Shown here: one piece after another, positions 1 to 7,149 of the stretch
Layout: every line of letters begins with the position of its first letter
Position numbering within the stretch: the stretch's first letter is position 1
NCBI GenBank assembly: GCA_018610095.1
Contig: JAHEOB010000044.1
Location: forward strand, 1 to 8,396
Direction: 5' to 3'
DNA length: 8,396 nt
DNA from: Halothece sp. MAG
GTDB lineage: Bacteria > Cyanobacteriota > Cyanobacteriia > Cyanobacteriales > Rubidibacteraceae
The notes under the pieces: model-generated
What the model saw: the letters and a program-made list of their open reading frames with translations, nothing else
What the model was told of the DNA's origin: nothing
The model's database searches: none
Program-made: the position numbers and the translations under genes

Positions 1-817
1 CAGAAGTAGCAAAGCGTCCGCCATCCAGTTGCACCATGGGCCGTAAATCAGGGGGAATGACTGGAATATGAGTCAAAACCATCCATTCGGGAGAAGACCC
101 AGTGGCAATAAAGTGGTCAACCACCCGCAGGCGTTTAATCAGTTTTGCCCGTTTTTGCCCCTTGGCGTTGGCAATTTCTTCCCGTAGCGTTTCCGCTTCT
201 TGTTCCAGGTTAATTTCTTGGAGCAGTCGTTGAATGGCTTCTGCACCGATTCCAACTTCCACCCCCATTAGTTCCGTATCTTCGGCAAACAATTGCTCTT
301 CAATTTCCAACCACTGTTCTTCACTCAGTAACTGTTTATAGGTTAAATTCCCTGCATTGCCAGGTTCTAAAACGACATAGGAGTTGAAATAGACAATTTG
401 CTCCACATCTCGCAGGGGCATATCCAGCAGAATACTCAAGTAACTGGGAATGCCCTTGAGATACCAAACATGGGTAACAGGAGCCGCCAACTTAATATAC
501 CCCATGCGATGACGGCGCACCCGAGATTCAGTGACTTCCACGCCACATCGTTCACAGACAATGCCACGATGGCGGACGCGTTTATATTTGCCACAGTGGC
601 ATTCCCAATCTTTGGAAGGACCAAAAATACGCTCGCAAAATAGCCCGTCCATTTCAGGCTTGAGCGTTCGATAATTGATGGTTTCAGGTTTCGTTACTTC
701 CCCAACCACTTGACCATTGGGCAAGTTTCGTTCTCCCCATTCTCGAATCCGCTCGGGAGAAGCAAGACTAATTTTCACGTAGTCAAATTGTTGTTCCAGT
801 TGCGTTGATTGTTTCAT
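1..817 (-). CDS. rpoC1: RNA polymerase gamma subunit (beta' N-terminal part), 5' portion only
   Basis: This is the start of the cyanobacterial RNA polymerase gamma subunit. Cyanobacteria split beta' into RpoC1 and RpoC2. RpoC1 carries the clamp N-terminus and, further along, the catalytic Mg-binding loop. The visible 272 codons begin [20 protein letters not shown]. The clamp zinc finger is intact, with cysteines at residues 73, 75, 88 and 91 (CxC then CERC), matching the four-cysteine zinc site near residues 70-88 of E. coli beta'. The gene runs off the left edge before the NADFDGD catalytic motif, so catalytic residues cannot be checked. The ATG at 815-817 is chosen because AAGGA lies five nt upstream and the residues after it match the family start. 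It follows rpoB by 42 nt with no terminator, so the two are very likely co-transcribed. No frameshift was seen in the visible part. Confidence 0.96.
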   Translation of the reverse strand, partial: MKQSTQLEQQFDYVKISLASPERIREWGERNLPNGQVVGEVTKPETINYRTLKPEMDGLFCERIFGPSKDWECHCGKYKRVRHRGIVCERCGVEVTESRVRRHRMGYIKLAAPVTHVWYLKGIPSYLSILLDMPLRDVEQIVYFNSYVVLEPGNAGNLTYKQLLSEEQWLEIEEQLFAEDTELMGVEVGIGAEAIQRLLQEINLEQEAETLREEIANAKGQKRAKLIKRLRVVDHFIATGSSPEWMVLTHIPVIPPDLRPMVQLDGGRFATS

Positions 818-822
818 GGAAA

Positions 823-827
823 TCCTT
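823..827 (-). promoter_or_regulatory. Ribosome binding site of rpoC1
   Basis: AAGGA on the minus strand ends five nt before the rpoC1 ATG. It is a strong Shine-Dalgarno match and fixes the rpoC1 start, which is useful because the gene itself is cut by the window edge. Confidence 0.75.
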
Positions 828-859
828 GCTTGGTAGTGCGGTTGAATTTAAGACAGGTA

Positions 860-3800
860 TTATTCGGCGTTTTCGGTTTCTGGGGTTTCCGCTGGGATAA
901 TATCTTCGCGGGTAAGGGATTCATAGGTGGGTCGAGAGGGGGTATGACGGCGTTCACTATCAGCCATCAAATCGACTTCGGAGTCTTGGCTAGTGCCATC
1001 GTCATTAGTATCAACCCGATGCACGGAGATGTCTAACCCTAATGACTGCAATTCTCGCATTAATACCTTAAAGGATTCTGGTGTTCCAGGGCGAGGAATG
1101 GGTTTCCCTTTAACAATGGCATTGAGAGCTTCGTTACGCCCTTGCATATCATCGGATTTGACGGTTAGTAATTCTTGCAAGGTATAGGCAGCGCCGAAGG
1201 CTTCTAGGGCCCAAACTTCCATTTCACCAAAGCGTTGTCCCCCTTGTTGGGCTTTTCCACCCAAGGGTTGTTGCGTCACTAAGGAATAAGGACCAGTGGA
1301 ACGGGCATGGATTTTATCGTTGACTAAATGGACTAATTTCAGCATATAAGCCTGTCCCACAGTAATGGGGCGATCAAAGGGTTCCCCAGTGCGGCCATCG
1401 TAGAGGGTAATTTTACCCGGATTATCTTCGTCAAAAATCCAATCTTTGCCGGGACGGCTTGCTGCTTCTTTCAGTTTTTCATCTACGGTATCTCGGGAGG
1501 CTTGCTCGCCATACATTTCATCAAATGGCGTCAGCTTAAAGCGGGCATTGAGGTGTTCTCCTGCCCAACCGAGCAGACATTCAAATACCTGTCCCACATT
1601 CATCCGTGAAGGAACGCCCAAGGGGTTGAGAGCAACATCAATTGGCCGACCATCAGGGAGATAGGGCATATCTTCCACAGGGAGAATACGGGAAATAATG
1701 CCTTTGTTACCATGTCGCCCTGCCATTTTATCGCCAACTTGGATTTTGCGTTTTTGGGCAACATAGCAACGAACAACCATATTTGCCCCAGGGGGAAGTT
1801 CGTCTCCTTGTTCACGGGTAAACACGCGCACATCAACAACACGACCTTTTTCCCCATTGGGAACGCGCAGGGAATTATCCCGAACATCCCGTGCTTTTTC
1901 TCCAAAGATGGCGCGCAGGAGTTTTTCTTCCGGGGGCTGATCGGATTCTCCTTTGGGGGTCACTTTGCCAACGAGGATATCTCCAGCTTCGACCCAAGCA
2001 CCAATGCGGATAATGCCCCGCTCATCCAATTGCCGTAGAGCATCTTCTCCTACGTTGGGAATTTCTCGGGTAATTTCTTCGGGACCAAGTTTGGTTTGAC
2101 GGGCTTCAATTTCGTATTTTTCAACGTGAATACTGGTGTAAACGTCATCTTGCACTAACCGCTCACTAACCAGAATGGCATCTTCGTAGTTATAGCCTTC
2201 CCAAGGCATATAGGCAAGAAGGACGTTTTGACCAAGGGCAATTTCTCCCCCTTCGGTTGCGGAACCATCCGCTAAAACTTGCCCAGGCACGACATCTTCT
2301 CCAATAAAGACCAAGGGACGTTGATTCAAACAGGTATCTTGGTTAGAACGTTGGTATTTTTGTAAGGGATATTCTAGGATGCGTTCTTTCCCTTGTTCCG
2401 AGTCGTCTTGGGAACTGTCTCCTTCGAGTTGCGGTTTCTCACTGGGGGGATCACTGACTTTGACTTTCACCACGGTGGCATCTACATAAGTGACGGTGCC
2501 ATAAGTTCGCGATACGACGACCATTCCTGAGTCGCGGGCAGCTTGCGCTTCCAGACCAGTTCCCACAAGGGGACGCTCGGGTTTGAGTAGGGGCACAGCC
2601 TGACGTTGCATATTTGAGCCCATCAGGGCACGGTTGGCGTCATCATGTTCTAAGAAGGGAATGAGCGAGGTTGCCACCGAAACAATTTGCAGTGGCGAAA
2701 TGGCAACAAAGTCCACTTCGTTAGGACTCGTAGTGGTAAATTCTTGACGGTAACGAACGGCAACGGTATCCCCTAAAATATAGCCCTCTTCATCGGTAGC
2801 AATATCCCCTGGGGCAACTCGTTTGTCGTCTTCTTCATCTGCGGTGAGATAAACTGGCTCGCGATCGCGCAGCACCTGACCATTTTCTACAGGAAAATAG
2901 GGGGTGGCAATAAAGCCAAATTCATTGACACGAGCACAAGTCGCTAAAGAACCAATCAATCCACAGTTGGGACCTTCTGGTGTTTCCACTGGGCAAATCC
3001 GTCCATAGTGGGAGGGATGAATATCACGCACCGCAAATCCAGCGCGTTCCCGTGTTAATCCCCCTGGCCCGAGGGCACTAATGCGTCGTTTGTGGGTTAA
3101 CTCGGCGAGGGGATTGGTTTGATCCATAAATTGCGATAGCTGGGAAGAGCCAAAGAATTCTTTAATGGCAGCCACCAGTGGTTTTGGATTCACTAAGGAG
3201 GTGGGCGTCAGCGATTCTGATTCCGAAACAGTCATCCGTTCCCGAATAATCCGTTCTAAGCGATTTAATCCGACACGGACTTGGTTTTGTAACAACTCCC
3301 CAATGGAGCGAACCCGACGATTCCCCAAGTGGTCAATATCATCGGTGCTGCCAATATCAAATTCTAGGTTCACTAAATAATCAATGGCAGCCAAGATATC
3401 TTGGGGAGTTAACACTCGTACTGTTTCAGGGGTATTGAGATTGAGTTTATGATTGAGTTTGTAACGACCAACCCGTCCTAAGTCGTAGCGTTTACTATCA
3501 AAGAAGCGAGACTCTAGCAGTTGTTGACCCCCAGAAACCGTTGGCGGTTCCCCAGGACGAAGTTTGCGATACAGTTCCAGCAGGGCTTCTTCTTCGCTGG
3601 GGTTTCCTTCTTTTTCTAAGGTTTTCTCATAGTAGTCGGGATGGCGCAACCCATCATTAATTTCGTTGTCTTGTAAACCAATGGCTTTGAGAAGAACTTG
3701 GGCGCTGAGTTTCCGCGTTTTGTCAATGCGAACCCAGACTAAATCATTTTTGTCGGTTTCAAATTTTAACCACGCTCCACGATTCGGAATTAGGGAAGCG

Positions 3801-4231
3801 GAATAAGTGCGACGATTATTTTTATCAGTTTCTGCTTTGTAATACACCCCTGGGGAACGGACAATCTGGTTAACAATCACTCGTTCCGCACCATTAATAA
3901 TAAAGGTTCCCCGTTCCGTCATCAGGGGTAACTCACCAATAAAGACTTCTTGGTCTTTAATTTCCCCAGTTTCTTTATTGATAAGGCGGGTGGGAACATA
4001 CATTTGAACCGCATAGGTGCTATCCCGCCGTTTGGCTTCATCAACACTATATTTTGGTTGCTTCAGTCGGAAATTGTGCCCTAAAAAGTGTAGTTCCAGT
4101 TTGCCAGTATAGTCAGCAATGGGGGAGAAACTATCAAGTTCCTCAATTAACCCCTGTTCTAAAAACCAACGAAAGCTGGAACGTTGAATTTCAATTAAGT
4201 CAGGTAGGAGATTGGTGGATAGATTACTCAT
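860..4231 (-). CDS. rpoB: DNA-directed RNA polymerase beta subunit
   Basis: RpoB forms one pincer of the RNA polymerase core and contributes to the active site and the rifampicin pocket. The 1123 residues agree with the compact cyanobacterial beta (about 1100). The rifampicin region is at residues 361-387, from [11 protein letters not shown] to LGPGG. It has Q367, D370, H380, R383, S385 and L387 in their sensitive-type states; A376 stands where E. coli has S522, which from memory is usual in cyanobacteria. The active-site lysines sit in [12 protein letters not shown] (K835, K843), and [10 protein letters not shown] is at 755-764. The C-terminal part that binds the beta' N-terminus is complete, with [20 protein letters not shown] at 990-1009. 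Oddities are an acidic Ser/Pro-rich insert near residues 593-618 and an acidic tail. The ATG at 4229-4231 is preceded by a GAGA close to the start. It lies 79 nt after tatD and 42 nt before rpoC1, all in one direction. Confidence 0.98.
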   Translation of the reverse strand: MSNLSTNLLPDLIEIQRSSFRWFLEQGLIEELDSFSPIADYTGKLELHFLGHNFRLKQPKYSVDEAKRRDSTYAVQMYVPTRLINKETGEIKDQEVFIGELPLMTERGTFIINGAERVIVNQIVRSPGVYYKAETDKNNRRTYSASLIPNRGAWLKFETDKNDLVWVRIDKTRKLSAQVLLKAIGLQDNEINDGLRHPDYYEKTLEKEGNPSEEEALLELYRKLRPGEPPTVSGGQQLLESRFFDSKRYDLGRVGRYKLNHKLNLNTPETVRVLTPQDILAAIDYLVNLEFDIGSTDDIDHLGNRRVRSIGELLQNQVRVGLNRLERIIRERMTVSESESLTPTSLVNPKPLVAAIKEFFGSSQLSQFMDQTNPLAELTHKRRISALGPGGLTRERAGFAVRDIHPSHYGRICPVETPEGPNCGLIGSLATCARVNEFGFIATPYFPVENGQVLRDREPVYLTADEEDDKRVAPGDIATDEEGYILGDTVAVRYRQEFTTTSPNEVDFVAISPLQIVSVATSLIPFLEHDDANRALMGSNMQRQAVPLLKPERPLVGTGLEAQAARDSGMVVVSRTYGTVTYVDATVVKVKVSDPPSEKPQLEGDSSQDDSEQGKERILEYPLQKYQRSNQDTCLNQRPLVFIGEDVVPGQVLADGSATEGGEIALGQNVLLAYMPWEGYNYEDAILVSERLVQDDVYTSIHVEKYEIEARQTKLGPEEITREIPNVGEDALRQLDERGIIRIGAWVEAGDILVGKVTPKGESDQPPEEKLLRAIFGEKARDVRDNSLRVPNGEKGRVVDVRVFTREQGDELPPGANMVVRCYVAQKRKIQVGDKMAGRHGNKGIISRILPVEDMPYLPDGRPIDVALNPLGVPSRMNVGQVFECLLGWAGEHLNARFKLTPFDEMYGEQASRDTVDEKLKEAASRPGKDWIFDEDNPGKITLYDGRTGEPFDRPITVGQAYMLKLVHLVNDKIHARSTGPYSLVTQQPLGGKAQQGGQRFGEMEVWALEAFGAAYTLQELLTVKSDDMQGRNEALNAIVKGKPIPRPGTPESFKVLMRELQSLGLDISVHRVDTNDDGTSQDSEVDLMADSERRHTPSRPTYESLTREDIIPAETPETENAE
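2861..2868. repeat. HIP1 palindrome inside rpoB
   Basis: GCGATCGC, the highly iterated palindrome of cyanobacteria. Here it is extended to the ten-base palindrome CGCGATCGCG. Confidence 0.9.
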
Positions 4232-4257
4232 TTATCTCTTTGATTGATTGACGTGGG

Positions 4258-4289
4258 CGGGAAAAAGGAGAAGGAGGATGAGAGGGAAA
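4258..4289. other. Homopurine/homopyrimidine tract in the tatD-rpoB spacer
   Basis: The plus strand has 21 purines in a row at 4258-4278, one T at 4279, then ten more purines at 4280-4289. In the rpoB leader RNA this reads as an almost pure C/U stretch ending about 26 nt before the rpoB start codon. No hairpin terminator or clear promoter was seen in this 79-nt spacer. Its role is unknown. It could simply be an unstructured leader. Confidence 0.5.
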
Positions 4290-4310
4290 CTATTGGGGAA
4301 CTGTTTTAGC

Positions 4311-5093
4311 CTAGGGTGTGGGTAAGCTAAACAGTTCACGGGCATTGTTGGTGGTAATTTCCGATAAAGTTTCCAAGGAAGTCTCTCTTAATTGGGCGAC
4401 TGTTTCAGCAACATAGCGAACATAACTGGGTTCATTGCGTTTACCTCGTTTAGGAACCGGTGCTAGAAAGGGACAGTCGGTTTCGACTAACAAGCGATCC
4501 TCAGGCACCATTTGGGCTGAGGCTTGAACGGATTTGGCATTTTTAAAGGTTACGATCCCGCTAAAGCTAATATAAAAGCCGAGATCAAGGCACTTTTGGG
4601 TTTCCTCAGGAGAGCCTGCCCAACAGTGCATCACCCCTGGAACCGAACCCTTTTGTTTTTGGAATTGTTGCACCACTTCTAACAGTTGTTCGGTGGCATC
4701 CCGGCAATGAATAATTACGGGTTTGTTTAGCCGTTGCGCGATCGCGAGTTGCTCCCAGAAGGCGGTTTTTTGTTGTTCGACGTTTTCTGCTTTATACAAA
4801 TCGAGCCCCGTTTCGCCAATGGCAACTACCCGAGAATCGGATTGCGCGCGCTTCTCAATTTCCACCCTTAATTCATCCATCCATTTTTGCGCTTCTAGGG
4901 GATGTAACCCCACCGCAAAAAAGACTTCTGGAAATTGATCCGCGATCGCGCTAATTTCCGAAAACTCTTGGGGTTCAACACAGGAGTGGACTAATTGCAC
5001 CACTCCCTGTTGTTGCCAACGCTCTTTCAGGGCTGCTAATTCAGCAGACAAAACATCGAAATTGATGTGAACGTGGGTATCAATTAGCTGCAT
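4311..5093 (-). CDS. tatD: TatD-family metal-dependent deoxyribonuclease
   Basis: TatD proteins are TIM-barrel hydrolases of the amidohydrolase superfamily. They act as Mg-dependent 3'-5' DNA exonucleases in the cytoplasm and are linked to DNA quality control. The 260-residue product has the usual family length and all metal ligands: HxH at H7 and H9 (DTHVH), E94 in GETGLD, H129 in IIHC, H156 in MHCWAG and D206 in VETDCP. The ATG at 5091-5093 is preferred because AGAG lies seven nt upstream and the family usually starts one or two residues before the first strand. An in-frame TTG at 5097-5099 would add two residues but leaves almost no room for a ribosome binding site. It sits 65 nt after rpsT and 79 nt before rpoB, consistent with one operon. 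The substrate in this organism is unknown. Despite the name, it is not part of the Tat export system. Confidence 0.93.
   Translation of the reverse strand: MQLIDTHVHINFDVLSAELAALKERWQQQGVVQLVHSCVEPQEFSEISAIADQFPEVFFAVGLHPLEAQKWMDELRVEIEKRAQSDSRVVAIGETGLDLYKAENVEQQKTAFWEQLAIAQRLNKPVIIHCRDATEQLLEVVQQFQKQKGSVPGVMHCWAGSPEETQKCLDLGFYISFSGIVTFKNAKSVQASAQMVPEDRLLVETDCPFLAPVPKRGKRNEPSYVRYVAETVAQLRETSLETLSEITTNNARELFSLPTP
4738..4745. repeat. HIP1 palindrome inside tatD (first)
   Basis: GCGATCGC within the extended form CGCGATCGCG. Confidence 0.9.
4942..4949. repeat. HIP1 palindrome inside tatD (second)
   Basis: GCGATCGC within the extended form CGCGATCGCG, 204 nt from the other tatD copy. Confidence 0.9.
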
Positions 5094-5158
5094 TGCCAAT
5101 CTCTGCTGGTGAAATTCAATAATGGTTCAGGCGACTTTGCCTTGTGATCCAACCTGAT

Positions 5159-5449
5159 TCAGGCTGGATTTACCTCTTTCAGAGCTTTGGCTAAACGAGC
5201 TTTTTTTCTTGCCCCATTATTGCGATGGATGGCTTTTCGTTTGACGGCTTTGTCAATTTTGCTGTAAGCTGCTGACATTGCTTGTTGAACATTTTGTTCC
5301 TGTTCAGGTGTGGGATTTGCTGCATACTCTCTAACAGCAGCAAAGTATTTTTTCATCAGCGTTTTAATCGCTGACTTATAAGCCTTATTACGTTTACGGT
5401 TACGCTCGCCGACTTGGATACGCTTCTTTGCGGATTTAATATTTGCCAC
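5159..5449 (-). CDS. rpsT: 30S ribosomal protein S20
   Basis: S20 is a small helical protein that binds 16S rRNA early in 30S assembly. The 96-residue product is strongly basic, opens [20 protein letters not shown] after the start residue, and keeps the family motif [18 protein letters not shown] near the end. Its length is normal for cyanobacterial S20. The start codon is GTG at 5447-5449, fixed by GAAGGA six residues' worth of bases away: the AAGGA core ends five nt upstream. A non-AUG start is also used for E. coli rpsT (UUG), where it takes part in autoregulation, so low initiation strength here may matter, but that is inference. It is probably the first gene of the run rpsT-tatD-rpoB-rpoC1. 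A good promoter lies upstream at 5522-5549. Confidence 0.97.
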   Translation of the reverse strand: MANIKSAKKRIQVGERNRKRNKAYKSAIKTLMKKYFAAVREYAANPTPEQEQNVQQAMSAAYSKIDKAVKRKAIHRNNGARKKARLAKALKEVNPA

Positions 5450-5454
5450 GGTTA

Positions 5455-5460
5455 TCCTTC
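5455..5460 (-). promoter_or_regulatory. Ribosome binding site of rpsT deciding a GTG start
   Basis: GAAGGA on the minus strand lies five nt before GTG at 5447-5449. No ATG in the right frame is available nearby, so this site supports the GTG start. Confidence 0.75.
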
Positions 5461-5493
5461 AAAGAATAAATAATCTCTGTACTACACTGATTG

Positions 5494-5514
5494 CCGTTAC
5501 CCCAAAGACAACGG
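5494..5514 (-). promoter_or_regulatory. Hairpin at the likely 5' end of the rpsT transcript
   Basis: On the minus strand CCGTTGTC pairs with GGTAACGG around a five-base loop (TTTGG), giving eight pairs of which two are G-U. It begins eight nt after the -10 box of the predicted rpsT promoter, so the transcript may start with this stem. It has no U-tail and is not a terminator. Confidence 0.4.
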
Positions 5515-5521
5515 AACTATT

Positions 5522-5549
5522 ATTATAACACTTATATCACAAAAGTTAA
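5522..5549 (-). promoter_or_regulatory. Predicted sigma70-type promoter of the rpsT-tatD-rpoB-rpoC1 unit
   Basis: On the minus strand a perfect TATAAT (5522-5527) is preceded, after a 16-nt spacer, by TTAACT (5544-5549), which matches four of six bases of TTGACA. The expected start near 5514 gives a leader of about 65 nt before the GTG of rpsT. The prediction comes from sequence alone. Confidence 0.55.
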
Positions 5550-5591
5550 CCCGTTGAAATATCTATGGGAGAAGGTAACATTTTTTTTGGC

Positions 5592-5616
5592 ATTTTGGAA
5601 ACAGAGTTTCGGAAAT
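5592..5616. repeat. Near-perfect inverted repeat after a T8 tract
   Basis: ATTTT-G-GAAAC, loop AGA, GTTTC-G-GAAAT forms two five-pair helices separated by one G-G mismatch, with one wobble pair. The T8 tract at 5581-5588 lies before it on the plus strand, so it is not an ordinary terminator for plus-strand transcripts, and on the minus strand it is followed by A residues. It could be an operator or RNA element. The function is unknown. Confidence 0.4.
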
Positions 5617-5641
5617 TTTCAGGTTAAGCTAGAAAAGAAAA

Positions 5642-5720
5642 GCTGGGCAATTATTTAACTAAACGCCATCGTTTAATCGACACTCCCAGCCCCTGATCGC
5701 CTAATTCCAATCATTCAGGG
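5642..5720 (+). promoter_or_regulatory. Two abutting stem-loops in the hisD leader region
   Basis: The first element has an outer stem GCTGGG (5642-5647) with CCCAGC (5685-5690) and a nested stem TAAACG (5660-5665) with CGTTTA (5670-5675) around CCAT. The next base starts a second stem, CCCTGA (5691-5696) with TCAGGG (5715-5720). All three stems are perfect and lie 46 to 124 nt before the hisD ATG. No match to a known riboswitch or to a histidine-rich leader peptide was recognised. Whether this region is transcribed is not known from the sequence. Confidence 0.4.
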
Positions 5721-5766
5721 TTCAACGATAAACGAGGGTAGTCGCTTAGAGGGGTCTTTTAACTCC

Positions 5767-7077
5767 ATGTTGCGGATTATTACTCAAATTGCAGAAGCAA
5801 CGACAGAACTTCAGCGAATTTCTCAGCGTACTCATGATGAGGAAATCGCAGGCAAAGAAGAAGCGGTACGAGAGATATTAAATACCATTAAAAGTAAAGG
5901 GGATCAAGCCCTACTGCACTATACGGAAAAATTTGATCAACTGAGTTTAACGGTTGATCAGTTGCGTGTTAATGGTTCAGAACTGGATGCTGCTTATCAA
6001 CAAGTCTCGAAAGAATTAATTGATGCGATAACCTTAGCCCGAAATCAAATTGAAGCCTTTCATCAACAACGCTTACCCCAATCTTGGGTTCAATTTGGCG
6101 AGAATCAGACCGTTTTAGGAAAACGATATACGGCTGTGGAACGGGCTGGTTTATATGTTCCTGGCGGGCGGGCTGCCTATCCCAGTACGGTTTTAATGAA
6201 TGCGATTCCTGCTAAAGTGGCGGGAGTTTCGCGACGAGTTATGGTAACGCCGCCCACCCCTGAGGGCAAAGTTACGCCTGCTGTGTTAGTGGCGGCACAA
6301 GAGGCAGGAATTGAAGAAATTTATCGACTGGGCGGGGCTCACGCGATCGCGGCACTGGCTTATGGCACAGAAACCCTACCAGCAGTGGATGTTATTACCG
6401 GACCGGGAAACCTTTATGTCACCCTAGCCAAAAAGATGGTTTATGGCACGGTCGGCATTGACTCCTTAGCGGGGCCGTCAGAAGTTTTAGTGATTGCTGA
6501 TCATCACGCTAATCCCACTTATGTCGCTACGGATTTATTAGCGCAAGCAGAACATGATCCCATGTCAGCAGCGATTTTGCTGACAACCGATGAAAATTTA
6601 GCCACACAAGTACAGCAGCAAGTGGAACAACAACTGGAAAATCATCCCCGTCGCACCCTAACAGAAAAAGCGATCGCGCATTATGGGATCATTGTGGTTG
6701 TTAATTCTCTAGAACAAGCTGCAGAATTATCAAATCTGTTTGCCCCAGAACATTTAGAATTAGAGGTGGCAGATCCGTGGGAAATGGTGCGTCTAATTCG
6801 CCACGCGGGAGCCATTTTTATGGGAGATTCTACGCCAGAAGCAGTGGGAGATTATTTAGCGGGACCCAATCATACTCTCCCCACTTCAGGAACAGCGCGT
6901 TTTGCTTCTGCTTTAGGAGTGGAAACGTTTATGAAGCACTCTAGCTTAATTGAATATTCCCATTCAGGTTTAGAAAATGTTTCCCAAGCCATTCAAACCT
7001 TAGCCGAAGCAGAAGGATTATATTCCCATAGTGAATCGGTACGGCTACGAATTTCCCAAAATCACCAACAATCATAA
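5767..7077 (+). CDS. hisD: Histidinol dehydrogenase
   Basis: HisD is a cytoplasmic zinc enzyme that oxidises L-histidinol through L-histidinal to L-histidine with two NAD+, the last steps of histidine synthesis. The 436 residues match the family length. Zinc and catalytic residues are all visible: Q260 and H263 in LLAQAEHDP, the catalytic pair E328-H329 in FAPEHLE, D362 and H369 in DYLAGPNHTLPT, and H421 in EGLYSHSESVRLR. The signature stretch around DVITGPGN (208-215) and LAGPSEVLVIAD (234-245) is intact. The ATG at 5767-5769 fits the family N-terminus (LRIITQ). The nearest Shine-Dalgarno-like run, GAGGGG at 5749-5754, is 12 nt away, which is long. It is divergent from rpsT and convergent with usp, so it is probably monocistronic. 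Scattered his genes are usual in cyanobacteria. Confidence 0.97.
   Translation: MLRIITQIAEATTELQRISQRTHDEEIAGKEEAVREILNTIKSKGDQALLHYTEKFDQLSLTVDQLRVNGSELDAAYQQVSKELIDAITLARNQIEAFHQQRLPQSWVQFGENQTVLGKRYTAVERAGLYVPGGRAAYPSTVLMNAIPAKVAGVSRRVMVTPPTPEGKVTPAVLVAAQEAGIEEIYRLGGAHAIAALAYGTETLPAVDVITGPGNLYVTLAKKMVYGTVGIDSLAGPSEVLVIADHHANPTYVATDLLAQAEHDPMSAAILLTTDENLATQVQQQVEQQLENHPRRTLTEKAIAHYGIIVVVNSLEQAAELSNLFAPEHLELEVADPWEMVRLIRHAGAIFMGDSTPEAVGDYLAGPNHTLPTSGTARFASALGVETFMKHSSLIEYSHSGLENVSQAIQTLAEAEGLYSHSESVRLRISQNHQQS
6343..6350. repeat. HIP1 palindrome inside hisD (first)
   Basis: GCGATCGC within the extended form CGCGATCGCG. It encodes part of the Ala-rich stretch HAIAALA. Confidence 0.9.
6670..6677. 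repeat. HIP1 palindrome inside hisD (second)
   Basis: GCGATCGC preceded by A, so this is the only one of the five copies not extended to ten bases. Confidence 0.9.
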
Positions 7078-7081
7078 ACGC

Positions 7082-7127
7082 AAAAAAAACCGCTCGAAGT
7101 ACTTCCACGAAAATGCTCCGAGCGGTT
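7082..7127 (-). terminator. Intrinsic terminator of usp, possibly shared with hisD
   Basis: AACCGCTCG (7088-7096) and CGAGCGGTT (7119-7127) form a perfect nine-pair stem. On the minus strand three more pairs, one of them a wobble, extend it, and it is followed by eight U (plus-strand A8, 7082-7089). That is a full rho-independent terminator for usp, ending 23 nt after its stop codon. On the plus strand the same stem comes just after hisD but has no U-tail, so it would stop hisD transcripts only weakly or protect their 3' end. Confidence 0.85.
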
Positions 7128-7149
7128 ACTGACTGGAAAGAATTTCAAA

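Larger units (their letters stand above)
5450..5766. other. Divergent rpsT-hisD intergenic region, 317 nt
   Basis: No credible gene lies here. The rpsT half (5450-5549) holds a ribosome binding site, a leader hairpin and a promoter. The hisD half (5550-5766) holds a T8 tract at 5581-5588, a near-perfect hairpin at 5592-5616 and two abutting inverted repeats at 5642-5720. No convincing plus-strand promoter for hisD could be picked: there are AT-rich -10-like hexamers but none with a good -35 partner at 16-18 nt. No HIP1 site occurs here. Confidence 0.7.

Noticed and set aside
1600..1905. A 101-codon minus-strand frame within rpoB in another reading frame.
   Set aside because: It overlaps the conserved active-site region of RpoB, whose reading frame is unbroken, and has no sign of independent coding.
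1712..2038. A 108-codon open frame on the plus strand opposite rpoB, and similar antisense frames at 398-643 and 809-1036.
   Set aside because: They lie opposite strongly conserved rpoB or rpoC1 codons, show no recognisable domain and have no credible start signals. They are shadows of the real genes.
4271..4325. AAGGAGG followed at once by ATG on the plus strand, opening a 15-codon frame antisense to the tatD end.
   Set aside because: The Shine-Dalgarno-like run touches the start codon, leaving no spacing, and it is simply part of the homopurine tract.
5097..5099. TTG as the tatD start, giving two extra residues.
   Set aside because: The AGAG site would be only one base away from this TTG, while the ATG at 5091-5093 has normal spacing.
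5565..5627. A 20-codon plus-strand reading frame starting ATGGGAGAAGG in the hisD leader, considered as a leader peptide.
   Set aside because: There is no ribosome binding site before it and no run of His codons, and it passes through the T8 tract and the inverted repeat, so it looks like chance.
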